Assembly: GCA_964035795.1 (NCBI GenBank)
Contig: OZ038321.1
Coordinates: 12,806,208 to 12,870,207, forward strand
DNA: 64,000 nucleotides
Source: Pterobdella sp. o SKG-2022
Lineage: Eukaryota; Annelida; Clitellata; Hirudinida; Piscicolidae
Reading direction: 5' to 3'
Each line of letters begins with the position of its first letter. Within the stretch, counting starts at the first letter, position 1. Below the pieces are notes generated by a model. The model worked only from the letters and a program-made list of their open reading frames with translations. It was not told the DNA's origin and did not search any database. The translations under genes and the position numbers were made by a program. This document shows, in pieces, positions 42,301 through 49,312 of this stretch.

Positions 42301-45300
42301 ATTATTGGAAAATAAAAGTGAGGGTGATTCTGATCAAGAAAGATAAATAGAAAGAAAAAATAGGATGATTTTTATGATGAGAAAGATGAGAATGAAAAGG
42401 AGGAAGAAGAGAAAGATGATTTTTTGGAAAACACTGAGAGCAGGAAATGTTGATAATTGATGAATCAGAAAGACTTAATCAGTGGGTGATAAGAGTAATC
42501 CCCAAAGTACGTGCTCCTTTGGTCCTCATTGCACTAATGATTATAATGGCAACTTCTGTCAAAATAAATTATTGCTTAATTTTAAATTGTTTTTCATTTT
42601 TATTTTTTAGTTTTTTTGATTTTTAATTACAAAATAAATGTTAATATTTCAATTTTTGATGAAATAATTATTGAATAATTATTTTTTGAAAAATATTCCA
42701 GTATTCACTTGATGATTAATGGCTTATTTTATATGATAAAGATAAATTTACCGTATATAAAAGTTGTTTATAAGACATGAATAAATTGAAAAATGACCTC
42801 ATCTTAAGATTCAAACAGAAAAAATAAGATTTTTTCATTAAAACCTCTATTGAGATGGCATGATAACTGACATTATCAAAAATATACTCACAAACACGAG
42901 GATATCATTTATAACTCAGCTCAAATCAAGCTCATTTTATCAGGTATTTTTGATTTGATCAAATTATCAAAGTTCATGACAACATGGAAACGTATTTAGA
43001 TTGTATCACATTCTCTACAAATTCTATCTTGCTTTCATGAGACAGATGCAAATGAGATGCTTTCGAATTTGAAAATTTGGTTTAATAAACTCAGATGCTA
43101 AATTGAAACGCAATAAAAACTCAAACTTTGATTAAGCGTGACTCAGTTAAATGATGATGCAAGTCATACTTGCACACCCCATAATACTTTATCAACTTTT
43201 AGTCATTTTCTTAGATTATTATTTTTAAAATATTCATTAAATCGTTCATCTCAATTCCTATATTTCAATTTACTCGTTCAATGTTATTCAAATCAGAAGA
43301 AATATTATAAGATTGGTATGAGTTTTGCTTGCATTTCATCACTATTGCAAATATATTCATTAATACTCGTACATTTGTAATATTAAGCCAATTTTTTCGT
43401 TTTGCTGTTTTTTATATATTTTTCCATTTTGATATTTTGATTTTTTTACATGTGATCTTCCTAATTGAAACCCCTTATCCCAAAGGTGAATGGAGCAGAC
43501 ACGAGTATCCAACATATACAGACGTTGCAGCAGAAGGTGAAGTTGAAAGGACAAGAAAATGTGCTTCTCAGATCCCAGAACAAGTTGCTACAAAAACAAT
43601 TACAAGTTAGAATTTATAAATATTGCCATTATCAAATAAGTAAGTTCCACACATTGGAGATTCTCAGAGAGTACATGTTAATGATAGTTGGTCTATCAAA
43701 AAGCTTTTCAACGCATAAATGTGGACTAAAACTGATGTTTATAATCATTCGAAATTATTTTGTTTGATTAATTTTTTTTTTCAGTTCACCAAATTTTTTT
43801 TTGTAGACCGTTAGTCTTTTTGACTCTTTATATCAAGTCATATTTATAGGCATCATTTTTTATAGATATTTGTTGTATATTCTACTCTAACTTCAAAAAC
43901 CAATAGAAGTCAAGCAGTTTTCACCTCATTTGCAAACGATGATTGAATATAAATAACTTTGTCTTTACTCTCCAGCAAATTTTCTCCCATTTTGTTTTGA
44001 TAATAGCAAACTGCTGTTTAAGTACTTTTTGAAAAACCTTGATAGAAACAAGGTTCCTCCAAGATACTGATTTGATGTTAATATATTTAGTGTTTTTATG
44101 CAGACGTATATATATCTCTCAGTCGTCCATGGGTAAGTTTTTTAATTCATGATGAAGATGGTTTAGAAAAGTATAGTTAGGACTTTGGGGGCTTCATCTT
44201 TTCATTAGACACTAAATAGAAGTCATAAATTTCTTATAGAAAAGTTCTGTAGTTATAAGCGTCAGTTGCCACTAACACAAGCATTTGAAAAAAGACATTT
44301 TTGTCTCTGGTGCGCCAAGCTCTGAAGAATTCAATTTGAAAAGTTCAACACAATTTTATAGATACACCTGTAAAGGTTTTTGTTCTTTATTTTATTATGA
44401 CTATCTTAATATCTAAGTTAAGATTATTTTTTGTACAGCTATACAATTCAATCAGTTTTATAATGAAAAATTTGTGCAATTATTTGATTGTTTCAAGTCA
44501 TATTTTATTTATTCAAGATAATTTTTAAATAATACTGGTGAATATTTTTGATGATCAAATACTATTCAGTACTCAATATGCAGTACTTTAAATATTTTTA
44601 TACAAGAAAGTTTTTTTTGTTTCTTCTCTCGATTTGAAGCTTGTTTTTATAGATTTATGAAGATGGAAATAAAAATCAAAGCCTGTTAAAAAAAAATGAT
44701 TTTAAAAAATTCCGAAATATTTTTGTGTAAAAATTAAATGGCTTTATACCTTAATATCTCTTGAACCATGAACACCAAATAGAAGACCACCCTTATTTCT
44801 GAAAGCTAGGATTTCATATTGATTATTTGTTCTATTATACTGGAAGTGTTTTTTCTAATTTTTAGGGGTATTTTGTCATCTTAGTTGTACTTCTTATTGA
44901 TTTATTTTTCTAATTATTGTTAGACATTATGTTCTGTAGCATGCCAAATTTCTCTATAAATCTTATTTGAATCTCTGTGTTTCTCGTCTATTTTGATGAT
45001 TAATCATTGGAATTTTATTATACAGGTTGAGATTCAAGCAAGAAAACAAGCTGAAGTAAGATTAATTCTAATTTATATTCTAAAATCTTTTAAAATAATT
45101 TTCGAAAATAATTTTTATTTTAAATATTCATTTTTTCAAGAATCTGGTCGTGATATAAATTTCAATTTTCTAATTTTTTATAATTTAATAGGAATGATTC
45201 TGAAAAATTTTTTCCCATTCTGCAAATATCCTCAACAGCCACAATTGTTTTTATAATCTGAGGCTTTTCGTTGCATGCTTGCTACTAAAATTTTTCTGAA

Positions 45301-46797
45301 TGTTGAGCACCAAAAACTTCGTAACGCTTTTATAAAGCTATTTAAGCATGTCTAATAGCTGCATTCTAAAGTTGCATCTTATGCTATTCAAGACAAATTC
45401 TAAGTTATTTATTCAACTATTTCAATTAAAATTCCTTTATAAGATTCGTGAATCTTTTTATATCGATTTTTATGTAAGTGACGTCGTTAGTGATCTTAGA
45501 GGGCTCTTGAGAACATAAGTGTTTTGAATCGAGAATTTTCCAACGAAAGTTGCTCATATAATTATCAAATCTTTTATTATACGAATTCAGTTGAACATTT
45601 TCAATAATTTTTTTTAAGTTACCTCCAAACAAAAATTTTTTAAACTTTGTATAGCATATAATGCCACAGTATCGAACTTGACCAGTTTAACTTGACATAT
45701 AACTCAAACGTCACAGGCATTTCCTTGAACCTGCATAACTTGAAAGTATTACCACTCAAACAGGTATTAACAGAAAGATTGCTATCCCAAAACAAAGACT
45801 TATTCTCACAGATAGATATGCTACTCAAAAAGCTTTCTTTACTCGGTGATAAAAACCTTAATAAAGCTGCCATTGAAAACCTCGAACGAAGTTCTAAAAC
45901 CCGTACTTTAAACCTCAGTCTATTGACTTCGGTTGGAATTTCATTTACTTCTTTTATTGAAATTTTTTGGCTCCAATCCGTTAAAAAATTTCAATATTTT
46001 TAAGATTAATTAGTTTAAAAACTTTTTTGATAGCAAATTTTTGCTTAGAAATATTTGAGAAAAGAATTTTCTAAATTAAACGATTTTAATTGACATTTTT
46101 TTCTTAGCACATCTTAGTTAATTTTTCAATTTTCTTCTTTTTCAAGTAATTGCAGTTTATCGTTGTTTTCAATATACCTATCAAAATGAAGCAGAGCGCT
46201 TCAGAACACCCGAAGGAGACAAAAAACTCTCCAGACAGTGGTCTAAATGAGATGGATGACCAAGTTCCTGAAGACGACAAGAAGAAAACTCAACGTTCAA
46301 ATGAAGATCTGAAAAATGATAAAACGGATGATTTAAAAACTATTTCGGAAAGTGTTGGTGGGGTGGAAAATGCAGCGGTAGAGTCAACTCCTGTGAGGAA
46401 TAAAGCCAACGGCACCATGGTTCCTAACGGTTGTGGCAACTTGTGCAACAGTGATGATGCGAGTTTAGAACATAAAAATAAACCAAACGAGTTACAATTT
46501 AAACAAAAAAACTCAAGTCAAAAAAGCTTATCGATGAGTGCTTCTTTATATAACAAACTCAACACCAAACTTCTGCAGAGCATCCTCAGAAGCTCTAAAA
46601 ACCTCACACCCAAAAAACCCAACAAGAACGACAAATGCTCGAAAGGGGATAAGTCCAGGCCTGTGTCAAGTGTTTCTGAGAAGTTTGAGAATGGTGTAAT
46701 GGCTTCGAAATGGGGGAAAAAAATCGACAAGATGATCAGCATCAGGAAAAGCATGGGGGACTCGACCACAGAACTGGAACTCAGCTTTGAAGATTAA
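12292..46797 (+). CDS. NOS1AP: NOS1AP/CAPON-like PTB adaptor (eleven-exon gene)
   Basis: Spliced gene of about 553 codons: 12292-12378, 21918-21989, 24475-24567, 27806-27867, 32957-33065, 33627-33858, 34061-34107, 43486-43605, 45026-45055, 45764-45931, 46156-46797. All exon phases join without a stop. Residues about 15-165 form a phosphotyrosine-binding (PTB) domain with the NOS1AP signature: [13 protein letters not shown], then FDFKAR...[25 protein letters not shown] and [14 protein letters not shown]. After a Gln/Lys-rich segment (about 168-190) and an acidic linker comes a coiled coil (about 240-315) with the family motif [24 protein letters not shown]1AP proteins are cytoplasmic adaptors linking nNOS, dystrophin-complex/DYC-1 or Scribble-type partners to PTB ligands in neurons and muscle. 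The length is near that of the human long form (about 500 aa), but the tail is different and lacks the C-terminal PDZ ligand. The introns are large and LINE-bearing. Missed small exons are possible, chiefly in the 34108-43485 intron. Confidence 0.85.
12454..12584 (+). repeat. 31-bp minisatellite, four copies, G4-prone
   Basis: Copies at 12454-12484, 12485-12515, 12516-12546 and 12547-12577, followed by a 7-base partial copy. They are identical except for one A-to-T change in copy three. Each unit holds GGTTGGTTGGTTGG, four GG runs with TT loops, the pattern of a two-tetrad G-quadruplex on the plus (sense) strand. It starts 75 bases after the exon 1 donor. Confidence 0.97.
13740..13990 (+). 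repeat. Degenerate GATG/GATA-rich tract
   Basis: The plus strand is full of gatg, gata, gaatg and tggat words with few C residues and no clean unit. The long minus-strand ORF here (13718-14011) is a by-product of this bias. Confidence 0.45.
16220..16545 (-). other. Unidentified coding-like patch
   Basis: Overlapping ORFs on both strands in a patch of higher GC. The minus-strand reading of about 16480-16220 ([16 protein letters not shown], then [15 protein letters not shown]) has a balanced amino-acid composition and may be a relic exon or transposon piece. No family was recognised, and upstream frames are broken by stops. Confidence 0.25.
17590..17795 (+). repeat. Degenerate GATG/TGGA-rich tract
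   Basis: Similar in texture to 13740-13990: repeated gtggatgg, ggtagatg, aatggata words without a fixed period. Probably an old, eroded tetranucleotide repeat. Confidence 0.4.
20919..20963. promoter_or_regulatory. Cluster of nuclear-receptor-like half-sites (speculative)
   Basis: TGACCTC (20919), TGAACCT (20927), TGACCTT (20936) and TGACCCC (20957) are four AGGTCA-type half-sites on one strand within 45 bases. A CACGTCAC box and ACGCGT follow at about 20996-21008. The patch is GC-rich against its surroundings and lies about 1 kb before NOS1AP exon 2. An intronic enhancer is one reading; the stretch is also open in one frame for about 47 codons. Confidence 0.2.
21810..21917 (+). repeat. C-rich CAACACCACC-like tract at a splice acceptor
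   Basis: Irregular copies of CCAACACCACC/CACCCAACA run up to the acceptor of NOS1AP exon 2 (cccacag, ending 21917). G is almost absent from the plus strand. This region replaces the usual poly-T pyrimidine tract of the neighbouring introns. Confidence 0.7.
21918..21989 (+). CDS. NOS1AP: NOS1AP exon 2 (PTB)
   Basis: Codons 30-53, acceptor cccacag and donor gtgagc. Encodes [13 protein letters not shown] and [10 protein letters not shown], the most recognisable NOS1AP block (YVGSLDVPRPxSRxEIVAAMRRIR in vertebrates). Both ends are phase 0. Confidence 0.92.
21990..24474 (+). other. NOS1AP: NOS1AP intron 2
   Basis: AT-rich intron. I see no repeat family, RNA gene or extra exon in it. Confidence 0.7.
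24475..24567 (+). CDS. NOS1AP: NOS1AP exon 3 (PTB)
   Basis: Codons 54-84, acceptor ttgtag and donor gtgggt. Encodes [18 protein letters not shown] then [13 protein letters not shown], matching the family's YEFKAKNIKKKKV...VSVDGVKVxL block. Phase 0 at both ends. GC is clearly higher than in the flanking introns. Confidence 0.9.
25500..25695 (-). mobile_element. tRNA-derived SINE
   Basis: On the minus strand there is a good RNA polymerase III A box (TAGCTCAGTTGG, complement of 25680-25691) and B box (GGTTCAATACC, complement of 25639-25649) at tRNA-like spacing. The tRNA arms do not fold properly: there is no paired acceptor stem, and the D and anticodon stems are mismatched. The tRNA-like head is followed by a non-tRNA body. 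The tail contains an inverted repeat (25548-25557 with 25570-25579) that would pair fully in minus-strand RNA if one G-U is allowed. The exact 3' end is a guess. Confidence 0.7.
25692..25726. repeat. AT-dinucleotide/AAAT microsatellite
   Basis: Short tata/aaat repeat immediately next to the tRNA-like head of the SINE. Confidence 0.8.
27806..27867 (+). CDS. NOS1AP: NOS1AP exon 4 (PTB)
   Basis: Codons 85-104 plus two bases (CG) of Arg 105. Acceptor ttgccacag, donor gtgagt. Encodes [20 protein letters not shown], aligning with the family's KKEWTWDESKMLVMxDPIYR segment. The tryptophans of that segment are replaced. Joining CG to the T that opens exon 5 gives the Arg of RIFYVSHDS. An acceptor 15 bases further in (caccag) would also keep phase. 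Confidence 0.82.
27868..32956 (+). other. NOS1AP: NOS1AP intron 4
   Basis: AT-rich. Its last third contains the sense-orientation LINE fragment at 31727-32572. ORFs such as 28190-28531 and 31179-31472 look like chance reading of AT-rich DNA. Confidence 0.7.
31727..32572 (+). mobile_element. CR1/L2-group LINE, 3' fragment, decayed
   Basis: A second copy of the family seen at 36655-40222. It begins inside the RT C-terminal region (counterpart of [10 protein letters not shown]...) and continues through the family's [17 protein letters not shown] block to the same 3' terminus (CTGCGCGCC.TACAAATAAA, 32548-32566). The best open segment is 31859-32401. A Trp codon of the intact copy (HLWNSLP) is here TGA at 32399-32401. 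A deletion and frameshift near 31890 shifts the upstream part into another frame. The copy is 5'-truncated and dead. It is inserted in the same orientation as the NOS1AP transcript. Confidence 0.9.
32957..33065 (+). CDS. NOS1AP: NOS1AP exon 5 (PTB core)
   Basis: Starts with the T completing Arg 105, then codons 106-141. Acceptor cccctcag, donor gtttag. Encodes [18 protein letters not shown] and [13 protein letters not shown], the most conserved PTB strands of the family. Phase 2 to phase 0. Confidence 0.93.
33627..33858 (+). CDS. NOS1AP: NOS1AP exon 6 (PTB helix, Gln-rich linker)
   Basis: Codons 142-218 plus one base. Acceptor gaatgcag, donor gtgata. Opens with [19 protein letters not shown], the C-terminal alpha helix of the PTB domain that packs against the sandwich. 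It then becomes Gln/Lys-rich ([11 protein letters not shown], a CAA-repeat-derived run) and acidic ([19 protein letters not shown]). Confidence 0.93.
34061..34107 (+). CDS. NOS1AP: NOS1AP exon 7 (acidic linker)
   Basis: Two bases completing Asp 219, then codons 220-234 ([15 protein letters not shown]). Acceptor gtttacag, donor gtatgg. The phase fits exon 6 (G|AT) and leaves phase 0. Short and acidic, with no independent homology evidence, so somewhat less certain than the PTB exons. Confidence 0.7.
36655..40222 (-). mobile_element. CR1/L2-group LINE, nearly complete, ORF2 intact
   Basis: A non-LTR retrotransposon on the minus strand inside NOS1AP intron 7. From its 5' side it has ORF1 (Gag-like, truncated at its N-terminus), a 15-base gap, ORF2 (endonuclease plus RT), a short 3' UTR and the terminus CTGCGCGCCCTACAAATAAAG (complement of about 36656-36676). 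It has no poly(A); an A/T-rich aaataaaaaat stretch follows. The GC content is far above that of the flanks. ORF2 has no stop or frameshift over its whole length, so the insertion is likely young. The 5' truncation of ORF1 puts the junction at about 40200-40226. Target-site duplications were not identified by eye. Confidence 0.93.
36723..39599 (-). CDS. LINE ORF2: AP endonuclease and reverse transcriptase
   Basis: 958 codons from a true ATG (complement of 39597-39599). Residues 10-220 are an apurinic-type endonuclease with its catalytic set visible: N16 (LLNPRS), E43 (ALTETWI), IYRPPN at 119-124, GDFN at 150-153, and SDH at 211-213. Residues about 500-720 are the [30 protein letters not shown] with D586 and D592, [14 protein letters not shown] at 642-655, and FADD at 676-679 in place of YADD. 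The C-terminal part carries [22 protein letters not shown] and [14 protein letters not shown], hallmarks of the CR1/L2 group. It nicks the target and copies the element RNA in place. All residues needed for both activities seem present, so ORF2 could be functional if expressed. Confidence 0.95.
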   Translation of the reverse strand: MHPQNPSPFVKFGLLNPRSTRNKSTLILDAISTHCFDILALTETWIPEDADNVTKYDIVPPGYHVLHSHRSSGKRGGGISLISSNSVKLTLVKSEIHSSFEALTAQASFLTRSLTISVIYRPPNSSNFIRELTAHLYFLSSTFNHFIMAGDFNTPNCHHLDNPLNILLREHGLTQHINFPTHRLGNTLDLVITPASLSHLISDPVSEIFESDHFLISCRFNLVRPHLSPHRVTSRSFRNLNLAGFGKDVNFMSDLLINSPISKVDDFVSSMDKLFLSLMNTHAPLRSHTFRPSLHSHFHLSENALSAKRRRRKIERQLSSLRKLCVQVPDDLLQEFRISRKLARAAINKSRADYLNLSLSSATPNSKAFWKTANSILHRYPPLPPLTSAEYDLFVENFSAFFKTKIELIHSSLPITNLPCQPSLTDSDQSNLSFFSPPSVDEIIKLINSLPNKSSPLDIIPVFLLKQFSGIFASIICKLSALSFSQGIFPTSFKTAQITPLLKKYNLDPMQPSNYRPISNLSTISKILERVVLKRLSSHVSVLRNFNLFQSAYRSHHSTETALLYITDSLRNICATGSAAVLVSLDISAAFDTINHPNMLHILEVYFHISGIALSWFQSYLSERKQFVKISCSSSTPVSLRFGVPQGSVLGPILFSLYTSPISEIIQKHDVLYHQFADDITLFTGASYLDPHPSLTKISECITELNLWFSNNHLMLNPNKSEVMFVGSPILLSKSNLPTEVIFDGTTLSVTSKLKILGVTLDSRLNFTHFVSQIIQSSNFHLHAIRQARKFLPSDTAVALIISLVLSRIDYCNSLLCRLPNCLISKLQSLQNRAAKTALQADYYSSSHTCLDRLHWLPVVLRAQFKLLWLTANILYFNQPAYLYDRLSIRQTPESLRSSNSGLCLHQPVSSKPFLHRSFSHIAPHLWNSLPLNVRLSPSLKIFRKRLKTHLYSQISFS
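39615..40223 (-). CDS. LINE ORF1: Gag-like RNA-binding protein, N-truncated
   Basis: Open from just after a TGA at about 40224-40226 to the TGA at 39615-39617. No in-frame ATG occurs until near the C-terminus, so the start is missing and the copy is 5'-truncated. An RRM-like region ([19 protein letters not shown]) is followed by zinc knuckles: [14 protein letters not shown] (CX2CX4HX4C), [13 protein letters not shown] (CX2CX3HX4C) and a third Cys-rich stretch starting CVPCF. Such ORF1 proteins coat the element RNA. The stop lies 15 bases before the ORF2 ATG, so reinitiation could supply ORF2. Confidence 0.88.
   Translation of the reverse strand, partial: QTEIISNRNLLADSADLLKDAKLFLSSLPNIRLHDPILLNPTITVLGLPTWVSDKELETSLNLLFPSAHPSALRAFRQRPNARNPSTRDWLIQVPSTVFPTLIKSKNIHLPFGRFPFHSRIHPTRCLNCQTYGHNIAKCHNPRVCEHCGKDHPSDNCSRSSPPFCVPCFRSNRPCHDHVTTSSSCPVYKQQVRLKMGRTAWQ
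43486..43605 (+). CDS. NOS1AP: NOS1AP exon 8 (coiled coil)
   Basis: Codons 235-274, acceptor atcccaaag, donor gttaga, phase 0 both ends. Encodes [16 protein letters not shown] and [14 protein letters not shown], an amphipathic heptad-rich helix equivalent to the QLLQQ... region before the conserved coil of NOS1AP. Confidence 0.8.
43606..45025 (+). other. NOS1AP: NOS1AP intron 8
   Basis: AT-rich. An exon-like 29-base segment at 44103-44131 has a strong donor (gtaagt) but would break the frame between exons 8 and 9. Nothing else recognised. Confidence 0.65.
45026..45055 (+). CDS. NOS1AP: NOS1AP exon 9 (30-base microexon, coiled coil)
   Basis: Codons 275-284, [10 protein letters not shown], with clean borders (ttatacag / gtaaga) and phase 0 on both sides. 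It aligns with the ARxEAQAR turn just before the conserved LLLQNKD motif, so its omission would delete about 1.5 heptads without a frameshift. Confidence 0.8.
45056..45763 (+). other. NOS1AP: NOS1AP intron 9
   Basis: AT-rich intron. The in-frame stretch just before exon 10 (45692-45763) is open but is excluded because the acceptor acaaacag-type site at 45763 gives the family sequence directly. Confidence 0.65.
45764..45931 (+). CDS. NOS1AP: NOS1AP exon 10 (conserved coil)
   Basis: Codons 285-340, acceptor ctcaaacag. Encodes [18 protein letters not shown] and [13 protein letters not shown], matching the NOS1AP motif RVHQLLLQNKDMLQHISLLVKQ. The downstream part ([17 protein letters not shown]) is not conserved. 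The donor gttgga at 45932 keeps phase 0 but is weak, so the 3' end of this exon is uncertain. Confidence 0.78.
46156..46797 (+). CDS. NOS1AP: NOS1AP-like terminal exon (unique tail)
   Basis: Codons 341-553, acceptor aattgcag, stop TAA 46795-46797. Hydrophilic and probably disordered: [17 protein letters not shown], then Ser/Lys/Asn-rich, ending [15 protein letters not shown] and LELSFED. There is no DEIAV-like C-terminus, so no classical PDZ ligand. An alternative acceptor at 46195 (aatgaagcag) also keeps frame. Assignment to NOS1AP rests on position, strand and phase rather than on sequence similarity; it could belong to a separate unit. Confidence 0.62.
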   Translation, partial: FIVVFNIPIKMKQSASEHPKETKNSPDSGLNEMDDQVPEDDKKKTQRSNEDLKNDKTDDLKTISESVGGVENAAVESTPVRNKANGTMVPNGCGNLCNSDDASLEHKNKPNELQFKQKNSSQKSLSMSASLYNKLNTKLLQSILRSSKNLTPKKPNKNDKCSKGDKSRPVSSVSEKFENGVMASKWGKKIDKMISIRKSMGDSTTELELSFED

Positions 46798-47346
46798 ACT
46801 CTTTATTTTTATCTACATTTGCTGTTTATTATTATGTAAATTTTTTATTTTTTTAGTAAGTTTAAGTTTATTCTTATTAGTTTTTGTTTTCATCTATAAA
46901 AAAGTTATTTTATGATTCGGCTCTTAATATTTAACCATAGTTTAAGCATAAAAGCAGTATTATTAATTCACCACTGCACTCAAGCTGCACCTAATTTCAC
47001 TTTTAAACTAACTCGATTTGTTCCAATTATTTTCGACTTTGTATTGATTTCCATGGATTTATTTGAACTTCTTAATAGATTTTTTCCGTTGAACTTCCAT
47101 GCACGAGACCGCGGTAAACCTTGTAAATAGAGCGTTCACTCCTTTCATATCATAAAATTCCTTCATTCTTTCAAAAGTACATTCATTATTATGTATTTAT
47201 TTTTACGTTGGTTTTATTTATATTACTCAGTTTATTCAAATTAAAGTAATTATTTATTTCATATTTTTAAATTTATCTTTATTTTATTCATTTCGATAGG
47301 TTTTATCCACTATTCTTTAGGTTTTTTTATAATTTATTTTATTTCC

Positions 47347-47352
47347 AATAAA
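47347..47352 (+). promoter_or_regulatory. NOS1AP: Candidate poly(A) signal for NOS1AP
   Basis: AATAAA about 550 bases after the stop, followed by a T/G-containing stretch. It is one of few exact hexamers on this strand in the first 600 bases of the 3' flank, but the AT bias makes this uncertain. Confidence 0.4.
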
Positions 47353-48517
47353 GAATGGTTAAATATTTTTTTAAAATGTGAAGTTTAATATATTTTAAAG
47401 TACAAATTAGCACTAATTTCATATAAAAAAGTCTTTTGTTGAAAAATGTTAAAATTTGTATTCTTTAATCGCTTCAAGTTTAGTTAAATTTTTTAAACAA
47501 ATTTAATACCCTTTTTTCGAAATTTGGTTTGAAGTCATTCCATTTTTTTCAATTTATTGAAACTATGGTAATCATTTATTTTAATCAGATTTCGAATGAA
47601 AAGCTTTTATCATTGATAAAGAATGAATAAATTTCAAATGAAACAAAGCTCAAATAAAAAAGATATATGCAGTGTTTTATTCGATAAAATAAACTAAATA
47701 TCAGATTTTTTTTCATTTCGTAAAATGAAAATATTATGTAAAAAAAAATATATTTAAAAATAACAATAATAATAACAATAATAATAACAATAATAATAAC
47801 AATAATAATAACAATAATTTTAAAGAAAAAAATAGTGGCCATTGTTTTCATGAATGCAAGGCAAACGGCAAGAGAACGTGCGACCCCGTCAAATAATCGT
47901 TTGATTGTTTGTTTGAGGTTGTATCATTTGTTGAAGTTGATCTACATGCATTTTTGACTTGGTTTTTTTTGAAGTGTATTTTTTTATTTTTTGTACCGAA
48001 GAGATATTTTCTGAAAAAAATTAGTGAAAGATTAAGTTTTTCTTAACCTGACAAACTATTTTCACAAATTCATTTCACTAACTTTACTAATTAGTACTCG
48101 TTGTGTGAAAATTTGCTCTTGTGTTTTTTCAAAAAAAGTAAGCAGGCATTCAAAGTCGTGCTATCTGAAATGTAGATCTTTCAACAATCCAAACGAGTTT
48201 TCACGTATTCACAAGTTTTTGAGTAATTAATGGCTTTTGAATCTAAATTATCAGTTTAAATGACTGTTTCAAAAAAAGCTCAGAATAATTTAAGTGAAAA
48301 TAAGCTTAAACTGAAAAGTTTTAAATAAGAATTGGAAATAACTTTTATACAAAAAAGTATATTTTTAATATGCATAAATGCAGTGAGTTGTTTAATACTC
48401 CAGTTAATTGAAAATAATAGGATTTAAACTAAAAGTTCTTCAAATGTATTTTTTGAAAGAAAACTCAAGAAACACCAATCGACACGTTTAATTTAAATGA
48501 AGCCTTTAAGCCATTTT

Positions 48518-48518
<1 letters not shown>
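47353..48518. other. Intergenic AT-rich stretch
   Basis: No gene recognised. It contains the 12-bp AAT/AAC repeat at 47757-47817. Confidence 0.6.
47757..47817. repeat. 12-bp tandem repeat (AATAATAATAAC)n
   Basis: About five near-identical copies of three AAT plus one AAC. The minus-strand ORF over it (repeated IIIVI) is an artefact. Confidence 0.93.
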
Positions 48519-48591
<73 letters not shown>

Positions 48592-48602
48592 GTTGTTGTT
48601 CG
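48519..48602. repeat. (TTG)n microsatellite
   Basis: About 27 TTG triplets with two single-base interruptions (GATG, GTCG). It lies about 100 bases from the 3' end of the minus-strand LINE fragment. Confidence 0.95.
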
Positions 48603-48699
48603 TCGATTCATCTTCGAATATGACCATGGGAACAAGAGTTATAGAAAAGAAGAAATTTAAATATAATTAGTGAAAATAAATTGCATAAATACAGAAAGT

Positions 48700-49312
48700 T
48701 TTTATTCTCGTGCGTCCGCAAATGACTAAACTGTCTAATCAGCGCCAAAAACCTATTCTGCAAGTTTGGCACCAATAAGTTGGGAGTCTGTCTGGTGGAC
48801 CTTCTTCAGATTTGCGTCTCCTTCGCTCCTCATTTGCAGCATTTAACTGTTTTTCTTCTGAGAAAAGTGCATCATTGTGGATTGTTTTACTTCATGCAGA
48901 CTTGTCAAATGCAGCTTTTTCCCAAGTGAAGCCATCTATGTTGAAGTCTTTCAAATGCACCTTCAAAGAGTCTTTATAGCGCTTGCGTGGAGCTCCAACT
49001 TTTCTCTGACCAATTCTAAGCTGTCCGTGAAAAAGTTTTTTCGGAATTCTTGAGTCCGTCATACGAGAAACATGACCAGTCCATCGCATCTATGCCTTAC
49101 GAATTATCGTAACAACACTGGAAAGATTTGTTCTTTCTAGAACATCAGTATTAGGAATCATATCCTTCCAGCGTATGTTACGTATACTGCAGAAGACATC
49201 GAGTATGGTACTGCTGGAGTTGTTTCTGGTGACGTTTGTAGGTTGTCCAGGTTTCACAGCAATAGAGTAGTGTGGTCAATACTACGGCTTCGTAGATTTT
49301 GGCTCTCGTGGA
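48700..49312 (-). pseudogene. LINE 3' fragment: RT C-terminus with zinc finger
   Basis: Minus-strand reading starts at a truncation near 49312 with RAKIYEAVVLTTLLYCCETW, goes through RNIRWKDMIPNTDVLERTNL and MRWTGHVSRMTDSRIPKKLF, then VGAPRKRYKDSLK, and ends in a C2H2-like finger (WCQTC ... FSHLRTH). At least two frameshifts and two stops separate these blocks, including a TAG just before MRWTGH. The family differs from the 6.9-kb and CR1/L2 elements but has the same general plan as the first (RT thumb then C2H2). The clean part is the 65-codon ORF 48892-49089. Confidence 0.85.

Larger units (their letters stand above)
34108..43485 (+). other. NOS1AP: NOS1AP intron 7
   Basis: About 9.4 kb holding the near-complete antisense LINE at 36655-40222. 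The rest is AT-rich. A GA-rich low-complexity stretch lies near 42370-42430. An ORF from ATG 42095 of about 50 codons was considered as an exon but had no support. Confidence 0.65.

Noticed and set aside
44103..44131. 29-base exon between NOS1AP exons 8 and 9
   Set aside because: It has a strong donor (gtaagt), but its length would break the frame between two phase-0 exons that join well without it.
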